A stretch of DNA of 64,000 nucleotides, from the NCBI RefSeq assembly GCF_001420595.1, contig NZ_LJIX01000006.1, forward strand, positions 738,361 through 802,360. Reading direction: 5' to 3'. Source of the stretch: Cytobacillus solani. GTDB lineage: Bacteria; Bacillota; Bacilli; Bacillales; Cytobacillaceae. The position numbers were made by a program, and so were the translations under genes. A model generated the notes under the pieces. It did not search any database and was not told the origin of the DNA. It worked only from the letters and a program-made list of their open reading frames with translations. Positions 7,977-16,497 of this stretch are shown here, one piece after another. Each line of letters starts with the position of its first letter. Position 1 is the first letter of the stretch.

Positions 7977-9134
7977 ATGGAAAGAAAGATACTCATTTCC
8001 AATGTCACAATCGTAAATTATGATCAAGCAGAATTTGTAGGCAGTATTTTTCTTAAGGATGGCAAAATCGAAAAGGTAGGAAAGGATTTACAAGTGGATG
8101 CAAATGAACATCTGGATGGTACTTCGGGAGAATGGGTCGTATTTCCAGGGTTTATTGATATGCATATTCATGGATCAGAAGGCTTTGACACGATGGACGC
8201 GACAGAAGAGGCACTTCGTGGCATGGCTCGCTCATTAGTTAAGGAAGGAACGACAGGCTTTTTAGCAACAACGATGACTCAATCGATTCAAGCAATTGAG
8301 GATGCGTTAGAAAATATCAGTTATTATAAGAGTAATACGGATGAGGCAGAGCTGTTAGGCATTCATGTTGAAGGTCCTTTTATATCAAGAAGATGGGCTG
8401 GTGCCCAGCCCATGGAGCATATTATTGAGCCATCCATTGAACAGTTTAATAGATGGCAAGAGCTTAGCGGGGATCGAATCAAGCAAGTAACGATTGCGCC
8501 AGAGGCCAGGAATGGATTTGAATTTGTAGAAGCGTGTAGGAAGATGGGGGTTCTTGTATCGATTGGACATTCAGATGCAACAGGAGAGGAAGTGGAGAGG
8601 ACCGCAGCATTAGGAGCTCGGCAAGCTACGCATTTATTTAATGGAATGCGCCCTTTTCATCACCGTGAACCAGGCGTTGTCGGAGCGGTTTTGCTTGAAG
8701 AGCGGATAAAAACTGAGCTAATTGCTGACTTTTTGCATAGTCACCCAGATGCCTTAAATCTTGCTTTTCGACTGAAAGGAGCTTCAGGGATCATCCTGAT
8801 CACGGATGCTATGCGGGCAAAAGGACTCCCATATGGCGACTATGATTTGGGAGGACAAACGGTGTCTGTCACAGAAGATGGGGCACATCTCTCCAATGGA
8901 TCGTTAGCCGGGAGTGTTCTAACGTTGGATCAAGCTGTTCGCAACTTCAAAAAGACTACAAATTGTTCATTACAGGAGCTCGTCTCTATGACATCTGCTA
9001 ACGCTGCTAAACAGCTGCAGCTTCGAAATAAAGGCTATATTGCGGAAGGTTTTGATGCAGATATCGTTATCTTGGATCAAGCGTTACATGTACAAAAGAC
9101 AATCTGCCGGGGCAGCATTGTTTATCACAGATAA
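7977..9134 (+). CDS. nagA: N-acetylglucosamine-6-phosphate deacetylase
   Basis: Removes acetate from GlcNAc-6-phosphate to give glucosamine-6-phosphate in the cytoplasm. Of 385 residues, the amidohydrolase landmarks are all present: HIHG (H63, H65), HVEGPF (E132), IGHSDAT (H198), ATHLFNGM (H219) and catalytic D277 in ITDAMRAKG. The ATG at 7977 follows AGGAGCTGTTTAA. It is the first gene after a NagR-type operator and promoter and is followed by its probable regulator. The partner deaminase nagB lies at the far end of the locus, at 15560, not next door as in B. subtilis. Confidence 0.96.
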   Translation: MERKILISNVTIVNYDQAEFVGSIFLKDGKIEKVGKDLQVDANEHLDGTSGEWVVFPGFIDMHIHGSEGFDTMDATEEALRGMARSLVKEGTTGFLATTMTQSIQAIEDALENISYYKSNTDEAELLGIHVEGPFISRRWAGAQPMEHIIEPSIEQFNRWQELSGDRIKQVTIAPEARNGFEFVEACRKMGVLVSIGHSDATGEEVERTAALGARQATHLFNGMRPFHHREPGVVGAVLLEERIKTELIADFLHSHPDALNLAFRLKGASGIILITDAMRAKGLPYGDYDLGGQTVSVTEDGAHLSNGSLAGSVLTLDQAVRNFKKTTNCSLQELVSMTSANAAKQLQLRNKGYIAEGFDADIVILDQALHVQKTICRGSIVYHR

Positions 9135-9212
9135 ACCGGCTGTAAGACCTCAACTGATTGAGTTTCACTTTATGAAAATGAAATAGTAAGTGCAATGAAA
9201 GGAATGAAAGAC

Positions 9213-9935
9213 TTGATAGATAAAGAATCTCGAGTGCCTATCTATCTCCAAATTGAGGAGTTGCTAAAGCAGCGCATTTATCTAGAAGAATATAAAATTG
9301 GTGAAAATATCCCTTCAGAGCGAGAGTTATCTGAACAGTTAAATGTGAGCCGCATGACTGTCAGACAATCCATAACAAATCTTGTGAACAATGGACTTTT
9401 ATACAGGGAAAAAGGAAGAGGCACATATGTCGCCAATCCGAAGCTAGAGCAGCCTTTAAATGGGTTAACTAGTTTTACGGAGGATATGAGAGCAAGAGGA
9501 ATGGAACCAAGCAGTAAATTAATCAATTTCGAGAAGATGATTCCACCAGTTGATATAGCTAGAGAGCTGCAGCTAGAACAGGATGAGTATGTTTTTCATG
9601 TCATTCGCATACGCAATGCGGATCTAAAGCCGATGGCTATTGAAAGGACGTACATTCCTGTGAAAATCTTCCCAGAACTGGATGAAAAGAAAATAATGGG
9701 ATCTCTCTATGCGTTAATTGAGGCAAGATCGCACCAGAAAATTGGCAATGCAATTCAGCAAATGGAGGCAGCGATTGTTTCAAAGGAAGACAGCAAATAT
9801 TTACAAATTAGTACTTCGCAAGCCGTGCTCATTATTAAAAGAACTAGTTTTTTAACGGATGGTGTTCCATTCGAATTGGTACGCAGTACATATCGTGCCG
9901 ATCGATATAAATTTATTAGTGAAATTAAGAGGTGA
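9213..9935 (+). CDS. nagR: GntR/HutC-family regulator of amino-sugar genes (NagR/YvoA-like)
   Basis: An N-terminal winged helix (residues about 5-70: RVPIYLQIEELLKQRI, then SERELSEQLNVSRMTVRQSI) is followed by a UTRA effector domain (about 85-235). Family members bind GlcNAc-6-P or GlcN-6-P and release their operators. The palindromes at 7873-7898 and 12295-12306 are the expected sites. The longest frame starts with ATG at 9195, but AAAGGA at 9198-9203 is spaced correctly for the TTG at 9213, which also gives the usual short N-terminus. The ATG at 9195 remains possible. It lies downstream of nagA in the same operon. Confidence 0.88.
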   Translation: MIDKESRVPIYLQIEELLKQRIYLEEYKIGENIPSERELSEQLNVSRMTVRQSITNLVNNGLLYREKGRGTYVANPKLEQPLNGLTSFTEDMRARGMEPSSKLINFEKMIPPVDIARELQLEQDEYVFHVIRIRNADLKPMAIERTYIPVKIFPELDEKKIMGSLYALIEARSHQKIGNAIQQMEAAIVSKEDSKYLQISTSQAVLIIKRTSFLTDGVPFELVRSTYRADRYKFISEIKR

Positions 9936-9940
9936 AGGGT

Positions 9941-10654
9941 ATGAAGTCTTATTTCGCAGAGATTCAGCGCCTCTTGAGTAAAGTAAGCGAGCAGGAACAA
10001 AGACAAATTGAAAGCGCTTCAAAAATAATTGTAGAGTGTTTTCAAAACGGGGGAATTCTCCAAATATTTGGATGCGGCCATTCCCATCTATTGGCTCAGG
10101 ATACTTATTATCGAGCAGGAGGGCTTGTTCCTATACGTCCAATTACCATTGAACCATTAATGCTTCATTATGGTGCGTTAACATCTTCAAAAAATGAAAA
10201 GGACCCGGCTTTTATAAAAAATCATCTTGAGAACTTTGAATTTAAGAAAAAGGATGTCCTTATTGTTATATCAACCTCAGGCTGTAATCCTGTACCAATC
10301 GATGTTGCCCTATTAGGGAAAAAAGCTGGGATTACAGTTATATCCCTTCAATCATTAGAGTACATGGAGCAGCTTACACGACATGAAAGCGGGCACCGTT
10401 TAGAAGAAGTCGTTGACCTCGTATTAAATTCACATATACCAGTTGGCGATGGGATACTAAGCCTTCAAGGTGTACAGTATGGGCCGGCCTCTACTGTAAT
10501 CGGTTCTGCTATCTTGCATGCATTATTTAGCCAAGTTATAGAGTCTCTTGATATGGATAGATTGCCAGTATTTCAGAGTGCAAACGTATCAGCTAATCAA
10601 TCGGCTAATCTTGCACTAATTAATCAGTACAAAGACCGCATTGATTTTGACTAA
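9941..10654 (+). CDS. SIS-domain sugar-phosphate binding protein (UPF0309-like)
   Basis: The single SIS fold is recognised from FGCGHSHLLAQDTYYRAGG (about residues 43-61) and the phosphate-binding VISTSGCNPVPID. The UPF0309/COG4821 type usually runs to about 240 residues, as here. SIS proteins are sugar-phosphate isomerases, etherases or sensors. Its place between the nag regulator and an HPr gene points to an amino-sugar phosphate, but it is clearly not a standard MurQ or GlmS. The start is ATG at 9941, 5 bases after the nagR stop, with AGAGG inside the nagR end, so translation is likely coupled. Confidence 0.8.
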   Translation: MKSYFAEIQRLLSKVSEQEQRQIESASKIIVECFQNGGILQIFGCGHSHLLAQDTYYRAGGLVPIRPITIEPLMLHYGALTSSKNEKDPAFIKNHLENFEFKKKDVLIVISTSGCNPVPIDVALLGKKAGITVISLQSLEYMEQLTRHESGHRLEEVVDLVLNSHIPVGDGILSLQGVQYGPASTVIGSAILHALFSQVIESLDMDRLPVFQSANVSANQSANLALINQYKDRIDFD

Positions 10655-10676
10655 TGATTAAGAAGGAGGTTTTTTC

Positions 10677-10946
10677 ATGGAAAAGAGATTTAAAATTACG
10701 GCACAGGAAGGTCTTCATGCGAGACCCTGTACCTTGTTAGTGACGGCAGCCTCATCCTTTTCATCAGATGTCCAGCTTACTCATAATGAAACAACTGTAA
10801 ACTTAAAATCAATCATGGGTGTGATGGCACAAGGCATTTCTCCGGGAGCGCTTGTCACAATATCTGCTAAAGGAGAAGATGAGGGGGCAGCTATAAACAG
10901 GGTGACAGAAGTTATAACCACAGAAGGAATTGGAGAGGAATGCTAG
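10677..10946 (+). CDS. HPr-family phosphocarrier protein (second HPr)
   Basis: 89 residues with the active-site motif EGLHARP (H14, equivalent to H15 of HPr) and the regulatory serine in NLKSIMGVM (S45, equivalent to S46). It therefore keeps both the EI/EII phosphotransfer site and the HprK target, unlike Crh, which has lost the histidine. ptsH is normally next to ptsI; here it sits alone inside an amino-sugar operon with its own EII genes downstream, suggesting a dedicated phosphocarrier. AGAAGGAGG precedes the ATG. It overlaps the following gene by 7 bases. Confidence 0.92.
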   Translation: MEKRFKITAQEGLHARPCTLLVTAASSFSSDVQLTHNETTVNLKSIMGVMAQGISPGALVTISAKGEDEGAAINRVTEVITTEGIGEEC

Positions 10947-12163
10947 AGTTTCCAGCTTCGAAAGGGGCAAATGGGTTGAATAGTGAAATAGAAATTAAGC
11001 TTTTATCACAAGAAGATGAAGAACAGGCACATCGATTAAGAGATTATTGCTTCCCTACTAAATATACGGGGGCACGTCGTGATGATTTTCAATATTGGGT
11101 TCGGCATAGTACGGCCATAGGCGCATATGATAAGGAGAATTTGGTAGGAAAGCTCCTAATATTGCCATTAAATATAACGGTGCATGGAGTCAATTATAAA
11201 ATGGGCGGGATGGGATTCGTAGCAACATATCCAGAATATAGGAATGAAGGGACAATGAAGAAGCTAATTGTCAGATCGTTAGCTGAGATGCGGAAAAATA
11301 ATCAAGCTATATCTGTCTTAGCCCCCTTTTCTGTCTCATTTTACCGTCATTTTGGCTGGGAGTTATTTTTTGATAAACTGCATTATTCCATACCAAAAGA
11401 ATCCTTCCCGCAATTTCCTATTCAGTCAAATAGGATGAAACGGTTTAGCTTCGAATGGATGGATGAAGAAGGCTATAGTAAGATCCAGCAATTTCATAAT
11501 GAACATGCCTTGAAGACGAATGGAGGAATGCAAAGAGATGCTGCATGGTGGCAGAGACTTGCTAGAAGAGAGCCAGATAGCCATTTTGCTTATTACACGA
11601 AAGGAGATTCTATAGCTGGTTATATTCGCTATGAAATAAAGGATTTAACATTTTTTATTAGGGACTTTGTTACGGATGGAATTCAGGCTGAGCAGTCCCT
11701 TTGGAATTTTATATCATCCCATCAGGCAAGTGTGCATGCCATTAAAGGGGCAACTTCTGCTGCGAGTCATTTTGGCTTTCAATTTGTCCAGCCGCAATTT
11801 AAAAAAGAAATTACGCAGGATGTAATGATTAGGATTGTTGATGTATATGCTTTTCTTAAGAAGTATGCATGGGAGCATTATGAGCATTCATTATATTTGA
11901 GGGTTCAAGATCCTTTTGCCCCCTGGAATGAATGTTTATTTCACATCTCGAAAGATAGGGAGATAGAGATTGTTAAAGATAGATTGATTGAAAAGCAGCA
12001 TGTTTTATCATTGCCAATTACGATATTATCCGCAATGATGGCAGGATATTTATCGGTAAGTGAGGCACTGCGATATGCGAATCATCCGGTAAGAAAAGAA
12101 GAGGAGGAAAATTGGAAGTCGGCACTTCCAACTAACCCTCCTGTCTTTTATGAATATTTTTAG
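10940..12163 (+). CDS. Eis-like GNAT N-acetyltransferase
   Basis: 407 residues. The first half holds a GNAT domain with acetyl-CoA loop features (MGGMGFVATYPEYRNEGTMK, about residues 92-111), and LAPFSVSFYRHFGWE is the signature of the Eis family, which carries a second GNAT-like domain and a C-terminal SCP2-like domain. Eis enzymes acetylate amines on aminoglycosides and other polyamines. Within an amino-sugar operon a sugar or peptidoglycan fragment is a fair guess, but unproven. It overlaps the HPr gene by 7 bases. An in-frame TTG at 10976 after AAAGGGG is an alternative start that would remove 12 residues. Confidence 0.82.
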   Translation: MLEFPASKGANGLNSEIEIKLLSQEDEEQAHRLRDYCFPTKYTGARRDDFQYWVRHSTAIGAYDKENLVGKLLILPLNITVHGVNYKMGGMGFVATYPEYRNEGTMKKLIVRSLAEMRKNNQAISVLAPFSVSFYRHFGWELFFDKLHYSIPKESFPQFPIQSNRMKRFSFEWMDEEGYSKIQQFHNEHALKTNGGMQRDAAWWQRLARREPDSHFAYYTKGDSIAGYIRYEIKDLTFFIRDFVTDGIQAEQSLWNFISSHQASVHAIKGATSAASHFGFQFVQPQFKKEITQDVMIRIVDVYAFLKKYAWEHYEHSLYLRVQDPFAPWNECLFHISKDREIEIVKDRLIEKQHVLSLPITILSAMMAGYLSVSEALRYANHPVRKEEEENWKSALPTNPPVFYEYF

Positions 12164-12165
12164 AA

Positions 12166-12193
12166 CCACAAAAAAATTTATCTTTTTTTGTGG
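12166..12193 (+). terminator. Hairpin after the acetyltransferase gene
   Basis: CCACAAAAAAA pairs with TTTTTTTGTGG across TTTATC. The stem is mostly A:T, so it is weak as a terminator. It separates the nagA-to-acetyltransferase segment from the PTS segment, which has its own operator. Confidence 0.5.
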
Positions 12194-12252
12194 ACTATAC
12201 CAGTTCACATTAAGATCAGGATTTACAGTCATTTACCAACTAGTCCAATTTT

Positions 12253-12306
12253 TTCATAGAACAAAATAGAATGAATATACTGAAAAATAGATTGTGGTAT
12301 ATACCA
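12253..12306 (+). promoter_or_regulatory. Probable promoter and NagR operator of the PTS segment
   Basis: TTCATA (12253-12258), 17 bases, TATACT (12276-12281), then the 12-bp palindrome TGGTATATACCA (12295-12306) just downstream of the expected start point. The palindrome matches the core of the nagA operator. A weaker relative, TGGACTATACCA, lies at 12191-12202. The operator falls within the longest frame of the next gene, which supports the later start used there. Confidence 0.65.
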
Positions 12307-12363
12307 ATAGATGATATTCTCAATCTAAGAAAGCGATTACAACAATCAAGGGGGCGTTTGAAC

Positions 12364-12675
12364 ATGAAACGTATAATGTTAGTTTGCGCAGCAGGAATGA
12401 GCACAAGTTTACTCGTAACAAAAATGCAAAAAGCAGCTGAGGAGCAAAATATAGAAGCTGATATTTTTGCGATCTCAGAAAGTGAGGTTGATAAAAACCT
12501 AGGAAGTAAAGATGTAGATGTGCTCTTACTTGGGCCGCAAGTACGCTATTTAAAGAGTTCTTTTGAAACAAAATATAAAGATAAGCATTTTCCAATAGAT
12601 GTTATTAATATGGCAGACTATGGAATGATGAATGGGGCTAATGTCTTGAAGCATGCCCTCGGGTTAATTGGATAA
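12364..12675 (+). CDS. PTS lactose/cellobiose-family EIIB component
   Basis: 103 residues with the phosphocysteine motif MLVCAAGMSTSLL (C8), typical for cellobiose, chitobiose or lichenan EIIB. It passes phosphate from EIIA to the sugar entering through EIIC. The longest frame starts at 12271, but that would place a NagR operator in the coding region. The ATG at 12364, after AAGGGGGCG, gives the normal EIIB length. It is the first of four genes (IIB, IIA, IIC, MupG-like) with gaps of 1-47 bases. Confidence 0.93.
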   Translation: MKRIMLVCAAGMSTSLLVTKMQKAAEEQNIEADIFAISESEVDKNLGSKDVDVLLLGPQVRYLKSSFETKYKDKHFPIDVINMADYGMMNGANVLKHALGLIG

Positions 12676-12689
12676 GGAGTGGATACAAG

Positions 12690-13010
12690 ATGGAAGAGTC
12701 AGAGTTAATGCAAGCAATTATGGGACTGATCCTGCATAGCGGAAACACAAAGAGCGATTGTATGGAAGCCATACAGCTTGCAAAAAAAGGAGAAATTGCC
12801 GCAGCTAAAGAAAAAATAGAGCTGGCTAATCAGTCACTTGTAGAAGCACATCATTCCCAAACAGCATTGCTGACACAAGAAGCTCGAGGGGAAAAAGTAG
12901 AAGTGTCGATGATGTTAATTCATGCACAGGATCATTTGATGAATTCAATTACTTTTCGTGATTTAGCAAAAGAAATAATTGAATTATATGAAAGATTGGA
13001 AAAGGAATAA
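12690..13010 (+). CDS. PTS lactose/cellobiose-family EIIA component
   Basis: 106 residues, all helical. The phosphorylated histidine is H78 in MMLIHAQDHLMNS, and HHSQT lies earlier at 54-58, as in LacF/ChbA. It accepts phosphate from HPr, possibly from the paralogous HPr encoded upstream at 10677. GGAGTGG precedes the ATG 14 bases after the EIIB stop. A short ACATCTAATTAGATGT hairpin lies in the gap to EIIC. Confidence 0.94.
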   Translation: MEESELMQAIMGLILHSGNTKSDCMEAIQLAKKGEIAAAKEKIELANQSLVEAHHSQTALLTQEARGEKVEVSMMLIHAQDHLMNSITFRDLAKEIIELYERLEKE

Positions 13011-13057
13011 CATCTAATTAGATGTTAGCCATATAAAATTTAAAAGGAGTGTTGGGA

Positions 13058-14356
13058 ATGTTCGGTTTTTTAGAAAGAAGGTTTGTACCTGTTGCAGCAC
13101 GAATAGGCAATCAGCGTCATTTAGTGGCTATTCGTGATGGCTTTATTGCAATCATGCCACTGACAATTGTTGGTTCCTTTGCAGTATTAATAAATAGCCT
13201 GCCCATTAAAGCGTATCAGAACCTCCTTGATTCCATTTGGGATCATGCAACATGGACACAGTGGGGAGGGAATATGTGGGGAGCGACATTCGGGATTATT
13301 TCCCTTTTGCTATCCTTCACGATTGCTTATAACTTAGCTAAAAGCTATGACAAGGACGGCCTTTCGGCAGGTGTAATTGGTTTTGCAAGTTATATGACAT
13401 TTGGAACATTTGGAGAAGGTGGTCTATCAGGGCTGACAACAGGAACCGGTGGTATATTTGTTGCAATTATCATTGCTTTACTTTCTTCAGAGCTATTTTC
13501 TCGATTATCAGGCAATCGCCGCTTATTGATTAAGATGCCTGACAGTGTACCTCCAGCTGTTTCGAAGTCATTCGCTGCTTTGCTGCCAGCAATGATCACG
13601 ATTGCTGCATTTGCATTAGTTCGTACGATCATTTCAGCAGGCTTCAATATTCCAGATATTATAGGTTCATTCTATACAGCGGTTCAAGAACCATTTATGG
13701 GGTTAACGAATACATGGCTTGCCGCATTGATTCTTGCATTCATCCCTGCATTCCTTTGGACTTTTGGTGTTCACGGGGCTAACATCATCGATCCATTTAT
13801 GCAAACAATTAATCTTCCAGCAATTGATGCGAACGTTGCCGCACTTTCTGCAGGAGAAGTAGCTCCGTATATTATTAATAAACCATTTTTTGATGCCTTT
13901 GTTAATATGGGTGGATCAGGCACAACTATCTCATTAATTATCGCAATGTTCATAATAGCAAGAAGAAATAAACATTATCTCACGGTTGGAAATTTATCCG
14001 CTGGACCAGGTCTTTTTAATATTAATGAGCCTTTACTTTTTGGGCTTCCAATCGTATTGAATCCAGTATTATTTATCCCGTTTATTTTGACGCCAATGGT
14101 TAATGTCTCTATTGCTTATTTTGCAACAAAAGTGGGGCTGGTACCAGCTGCAACCATTGCTGCACCTTGGACAACGCCGCCAGTCATTAATGGTTTCCTA
14201 GTTACCCAATCCTGGCAGGGAGCAGTATTAAGTGTTGTTCTAATTGTAGTTGCGGTCTGCATTTATCTGCCGTTTGTTGCCATGGCAAACAAAGCTGCGA
14301 AGACAGGAAAATCAAAAGACAATCATATCGAATCGTCTAGTAACCTGAGGGCATAA
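13058..14356 (+). CDS. PTS lactose/cellobiose-family EIIC permease
   Basis: 432 residues, about ten membrane segments. It carries the family features IRDGFIAIMPLTIVGS near the N-terminus, HGANIIDP in the middle, and NINEPLLFGLPIVLNP near residue 320, the sugar-binding region of ChbC/CelB-type EIIC. The longest frame starts at GTG 13049, but that GTG overlaps AAAGGAG; the ATG at 13058 is correctly spaced. It probably imports and 6-phosphorylates a beta-linked disaccharide. The downstream MupG-like hydrolase and flanking nag genes suggest that it contains an N-acetylated sugar. Confidence 0.93.
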   Translation: MFGFLERRFVPVAARIGNQRHLVAIRDGFIAIMPLTIVGSFAVLINSLPIKAYQNLLDSIWDHATWTQWGGNMWGATFGIISLLLSFTIAYNLAKSYDKDGLSAGVIGFASYMTFGTFGEGGLSGLTTGTGGIFVAIIIALLSSELFSRLSGNRRLLIKMPDSVPPAVSKSFAALLPAMITIAAFALVRTIISAGFNIPDIIGSFYTAVQEPFMGLTNTWLAALILAFIPAFLWTFGVHGANIIDPFMQTINLPAIDANVAALSAGEVAPYIINKPFFDAFVNMGGSGTTISLIIAMFIIARRNKHYLTVGNLSAGPGLFNINEPLLFGLPIVLNPVLFIPFILTPMVNVSIAYFATKVGLVPAATIAAPWTTPPVINGFLVTQSWQGAVLSVVLIVVAVCIYLPFVAMANKAAKTGKSKDNHIESSSNLRA

Positions 14357-14357
14357 G

Positions 14358-15449
14358 ATGAAGAGATTAGGAATTTCTATTTATTCTCAGCATGGTACGT
14401 TAAATGACATAAAGGAATATATGGAGCTGGCACATGCGAACGGTTTTGATCGAATATTTACCTGCTTAATGTCTTTAAAAAATGATGAACAGAGAGAAAA
14501 GCTTCAGCAGCTTAATCAATTCGCGCATACACTTGGATTTGAAATTTTTGCAGATGTTGCTCCGGCAGTCTTGGAGGAAATTGGATTAACCTTCCGGGAA
14601 ATTTCGCAGCTGAAGGAATCCTATCATCTAGATGGCTTGCGATTAGATATGGGTTTTTCAGGCCAGGAGGAAGCTCTCATGTCTCTGGATGCTTCGAATA
14701 TGAAAATAGAACTAAATTGCAGCAATGGGACGAAGTACGTGGAAAATGTCTTGTCTTATAAGCCGAATCTAGAGAATATTGTTGGCTGTCATAACTTTTA
14801 TCCAAGGAAGTATACTGGGCTTTCACGCAGTCATTTTATCAAAAGTTCTATGCTTTTTAAGAAGAATCATATTCGGACAGCAGCGATGATTTCTTCAAAG
14901 GATGCGAAATTTGGTCCTTGGGAAGAGACGCCATATGGCTTGCCGACATTAGAGGAACATCGTCACCTGCCAATTGTTGTTCAAGCGAAGGATCTATGGC
15001 ACACGGGTTTGATCGATGATTTAATCATTGGAAATATGTATGCTTCGAGGGAAGAAATCGAGGCGTTGGGGCGTTTGAATCGCAATAAGCTTGAGATAAG
15101 AGTTGAAACATTCCCTCTGACAAGTTCATTAGAAAACAAAGTGATATTCGATGAACCACATTTTAATCGAGGCGATGTATCTGAATATGTCATTCGAAGT
15201 ACACAGCCGCGAGTAAAATATAAAAATGGTTCCTTTCCGCCTCATGATACTCGGAATATAGAGAGAGGGGATATCACAATAGATAATGATTTAGACATCC
15301 GCTATAAAGGGGAGCTGCAAATCGCTTTAAAAGCTATGTCAAATGCAGGCTGTACAAATGTTGTAGCGAAAGTAGTTCCCGAGGAACGCTATTTACTCGA
15401 TCAAATCGAGCCATGGGAATCATTCAGTTTTGAAAAAATAGATGATTAA
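14358..15449 (+). CDS. mupG: DUF871 / MupG-like 6-phospho-disaccharide hydrolase
   Basis: 363 residues, a TIM-barrel N-terminal part (KRLGISIYSQHGTLNDIKEY; GLRLDMGF; ELNCSNGT; CHNFYPRKYTGLS) and a C-terminal cyclophilin-like part. This family includes Staphylococcus aureus MupG, which splits MurNAc-6-phosphate-GlcNAc after PTS uptake. It begins 1 base after the EIIC stop (TAAG ATG), so the two are coupled. In this locus it would cleave the phosphorylated disaccharide delivered by the PTS and feed NagA/NagB. No murQ etherase gene is in the window, so the substrate may be a GlcNAc disaccharide rather than MurNAc-GlcNAc. A terminator follows. Confidence 0.85.
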   Translation: MKRLGISIYSQHGTLNDIKEYMELAHANGFDRIFTCLMSLKNDEQREKLQQLNQFAHTLGFEIFADVAPAVLEEIGLTFREISQLKESYHLDGLRLDMGFSGQEEALMSLDASNMKIELNCSNGTKYVENVLSYKPNLENIVGCHNFYPRKYTGLSRSHFIKSSMLFKKNHIRTAAMISSKDAKFGPWEETPYGLPTLEEHRHLPIVVQAKDLWHTGLIDDLIIGNMYASREEIEALGRLNRNKLEIRVETFPLTSSLENKVIFDEPHFNRGDVSEYVIRSTQPRVKYKNGSFPPHDTRNIERGDITIDNDLDIRYKGELQIALKAMSNAGCTNVVAKVVPEERYLLDQIEPWESFSFEKIDD

Positions 15450-15461
15450 GAGGCTAATAGG

Positions 15462-15496
15462 GGATTGAGCACATGTTTGATTGCTCAATCCTTTTT
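15462..15496 (+). terminator. Terminator after the MupG-like gene
   Basis: GGATTGAGCA (15462-15471) pairs perfectly with TGCTCAATCC (15482-15491), followed by TTTTT. It separates nagB from the PTS segment, so nagB needs its own promoter or read-through. Confidence 0.85.
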
Positions 15497-15559
15497 AATG
15501 TATTATGGAATACATATGTAGCACTATTATGAATTAATTCAAGATATTGGAAGGAGAGA

Positions 15560-16264
15560 GTGGCAATAAAACTAGAAATCATTCAAAATCAAGAAGAATT
15601 GTATAATCGGGCAGTTGACATCATTTTTAATTTTTTAAAGAATGGTGCAACAACTTACGGATTAGCAACGGGTGGGACAATGCTTCCGCTTTATGAGTGT
15701 TTAAGAAACAGCAAATTAGATTTTTCTCATTGTCGAAGTGTCAATTTGGACGAATATGTAGGTATTCCAAAAGGGCATCCAGAAAGCTATCATTCTTATA
15801 TGAAAAGGCAGCTTTTTGATGCGAAGCCGTTTAAAGTAACATTTATACCTAATGGAGAAGCGCAAGATATTCGAAAAGAAGCGAATGATTATGAAGAATT
15901 ATTAAAATCATTAACGGTTAACCTGCAAATTGTAGGTGTGGGTGAGAACGGCCATATCGGTTTCAACGAACCGGGAACATCGTTTGATAGTGAATCACAT
16001 GTTGTTGAACTTGCTGCATCAACAAGGGAAGCCAATGCACGGTTTTTTGATTCAATTGAAGAGGTGCCAAAAATGGCTATTACGATGGGAATCTCCACCA
16101 TCCTTCGTGCTGAGTGTATTCTGCTAATAGCCATTGGTGAGAAAAAAAGATTTGCATTGGAGGCATTATTAAAAGGGGTAATTACGGAGGATATACCAGT
16201 AACAAGTCTCTTGCAGCATCCGAATGTAATCGTGTTAACTGATTTGAATATGGATGATATATGA
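15560..16264 (+). CDS. nagB: Glucosamine-6-phosphate deaminase
   Basis: Converts glucosamine-6-phosphate to fructose-6-phosphate and ammonia. 234 residues, the short Gram-positive form, with GLATGGTMLPLY for phosphate binding, VNLDEYVG (D64, E65), GVGENGHIGFNEPGTSF (H132, E137) and TMGISTIL. The allosteric C-terminal extension of the E. coli enzyme is absent. It starts with GTG at 15560 after GGAAGGAGAGA. It lies after a terminator, and no NagR palindrome was seen in its 110-base leader, so its control may differ from that of the rest of the locus. Confidence 0.95.
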   Translation: MAIKLEIIQNQEELYNRAVDIIFNFLKNGATTYGLATGGTMLPLYECLRNSKLDFSHCRSVNLDEYVGIPKGHPESYHSYMKRQLFDAKPFKVTFIPNGEAQDIRKEANDYEELLKSLTVNLQIVGVGENGHIGFNEPGTSFDSESHVVELAASTREANARFFDSIEEVPKMAITMGISTILRAECILLIAIGEKKRFALEALLKGVITEDIPVTSLLQHPNVIVLTDLNMDDI

Positions 16265-16268
16265 ATGG

Positions 16269-16298
16269 AAAAGACAAGCCCCTAGAAGCTTGTCTTTT
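16269..16298 (+). terminator. Terminator of nagB
   Basis: AAAAGACAAGC (16269-16279) pairs with GCTTGTCTTTT (16288-16298), 4 bases after the nagB stop. Confidence 0.85.
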
Positions 16299-16306
16299 CT
16301 TGAAAA

Positions 16307-16491
16307 ATAAGAAAGTATTACTTTGGAGTTAGAGAATTGTCTAGCGCAAGCGTCCTATCGCCTATCAAACATCAGGTCTCCTCCGCAACGATTGCGTCAA
16401 CATCGGTTCGCTATCGCAAACCGTGTTTCCATTATTGAAAGGATGAGCCCTTCTGCGCTAGTGCGGATGATCAAAGAACTTGCGCTTTTCT
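16307..16491. repeat. Dispersed intergenic repeat, copy 2
   Basis: The first 60 bases nearly match 7121-7180, followed by shared blocks such as CCTATCGCCTATCAAAC and GTCAACATCGGTTCGCTATCGC. The terminal pairing differs from copy 1: here AGCGCAAG (16343-16350) pairs with CTTGCGCT (16479-16486). It ends 6 bases before the stop of the minus-strand permease gene. Confidence 0.85.
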
Positions 16492-16497
16492 TCTGTT

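Noticed and set aside
10008-10023. TTGAAAGCGCTTCAA inside the SIS gene as a CcpA cre site
   Set aside because: It matches the cre consensus at only 12 of 14 positions and lies within a coding region; several such partial matches occur (e.g. near 61952), so it is not distinguishable from chance.
12271-12363. A longer start for the PTS EIIB gene
   Set aside because: It would put a NagR-type operator inside the coding region, has no ribosome site, and exceeds the normal EIIB length; ATG 12364 fits better.
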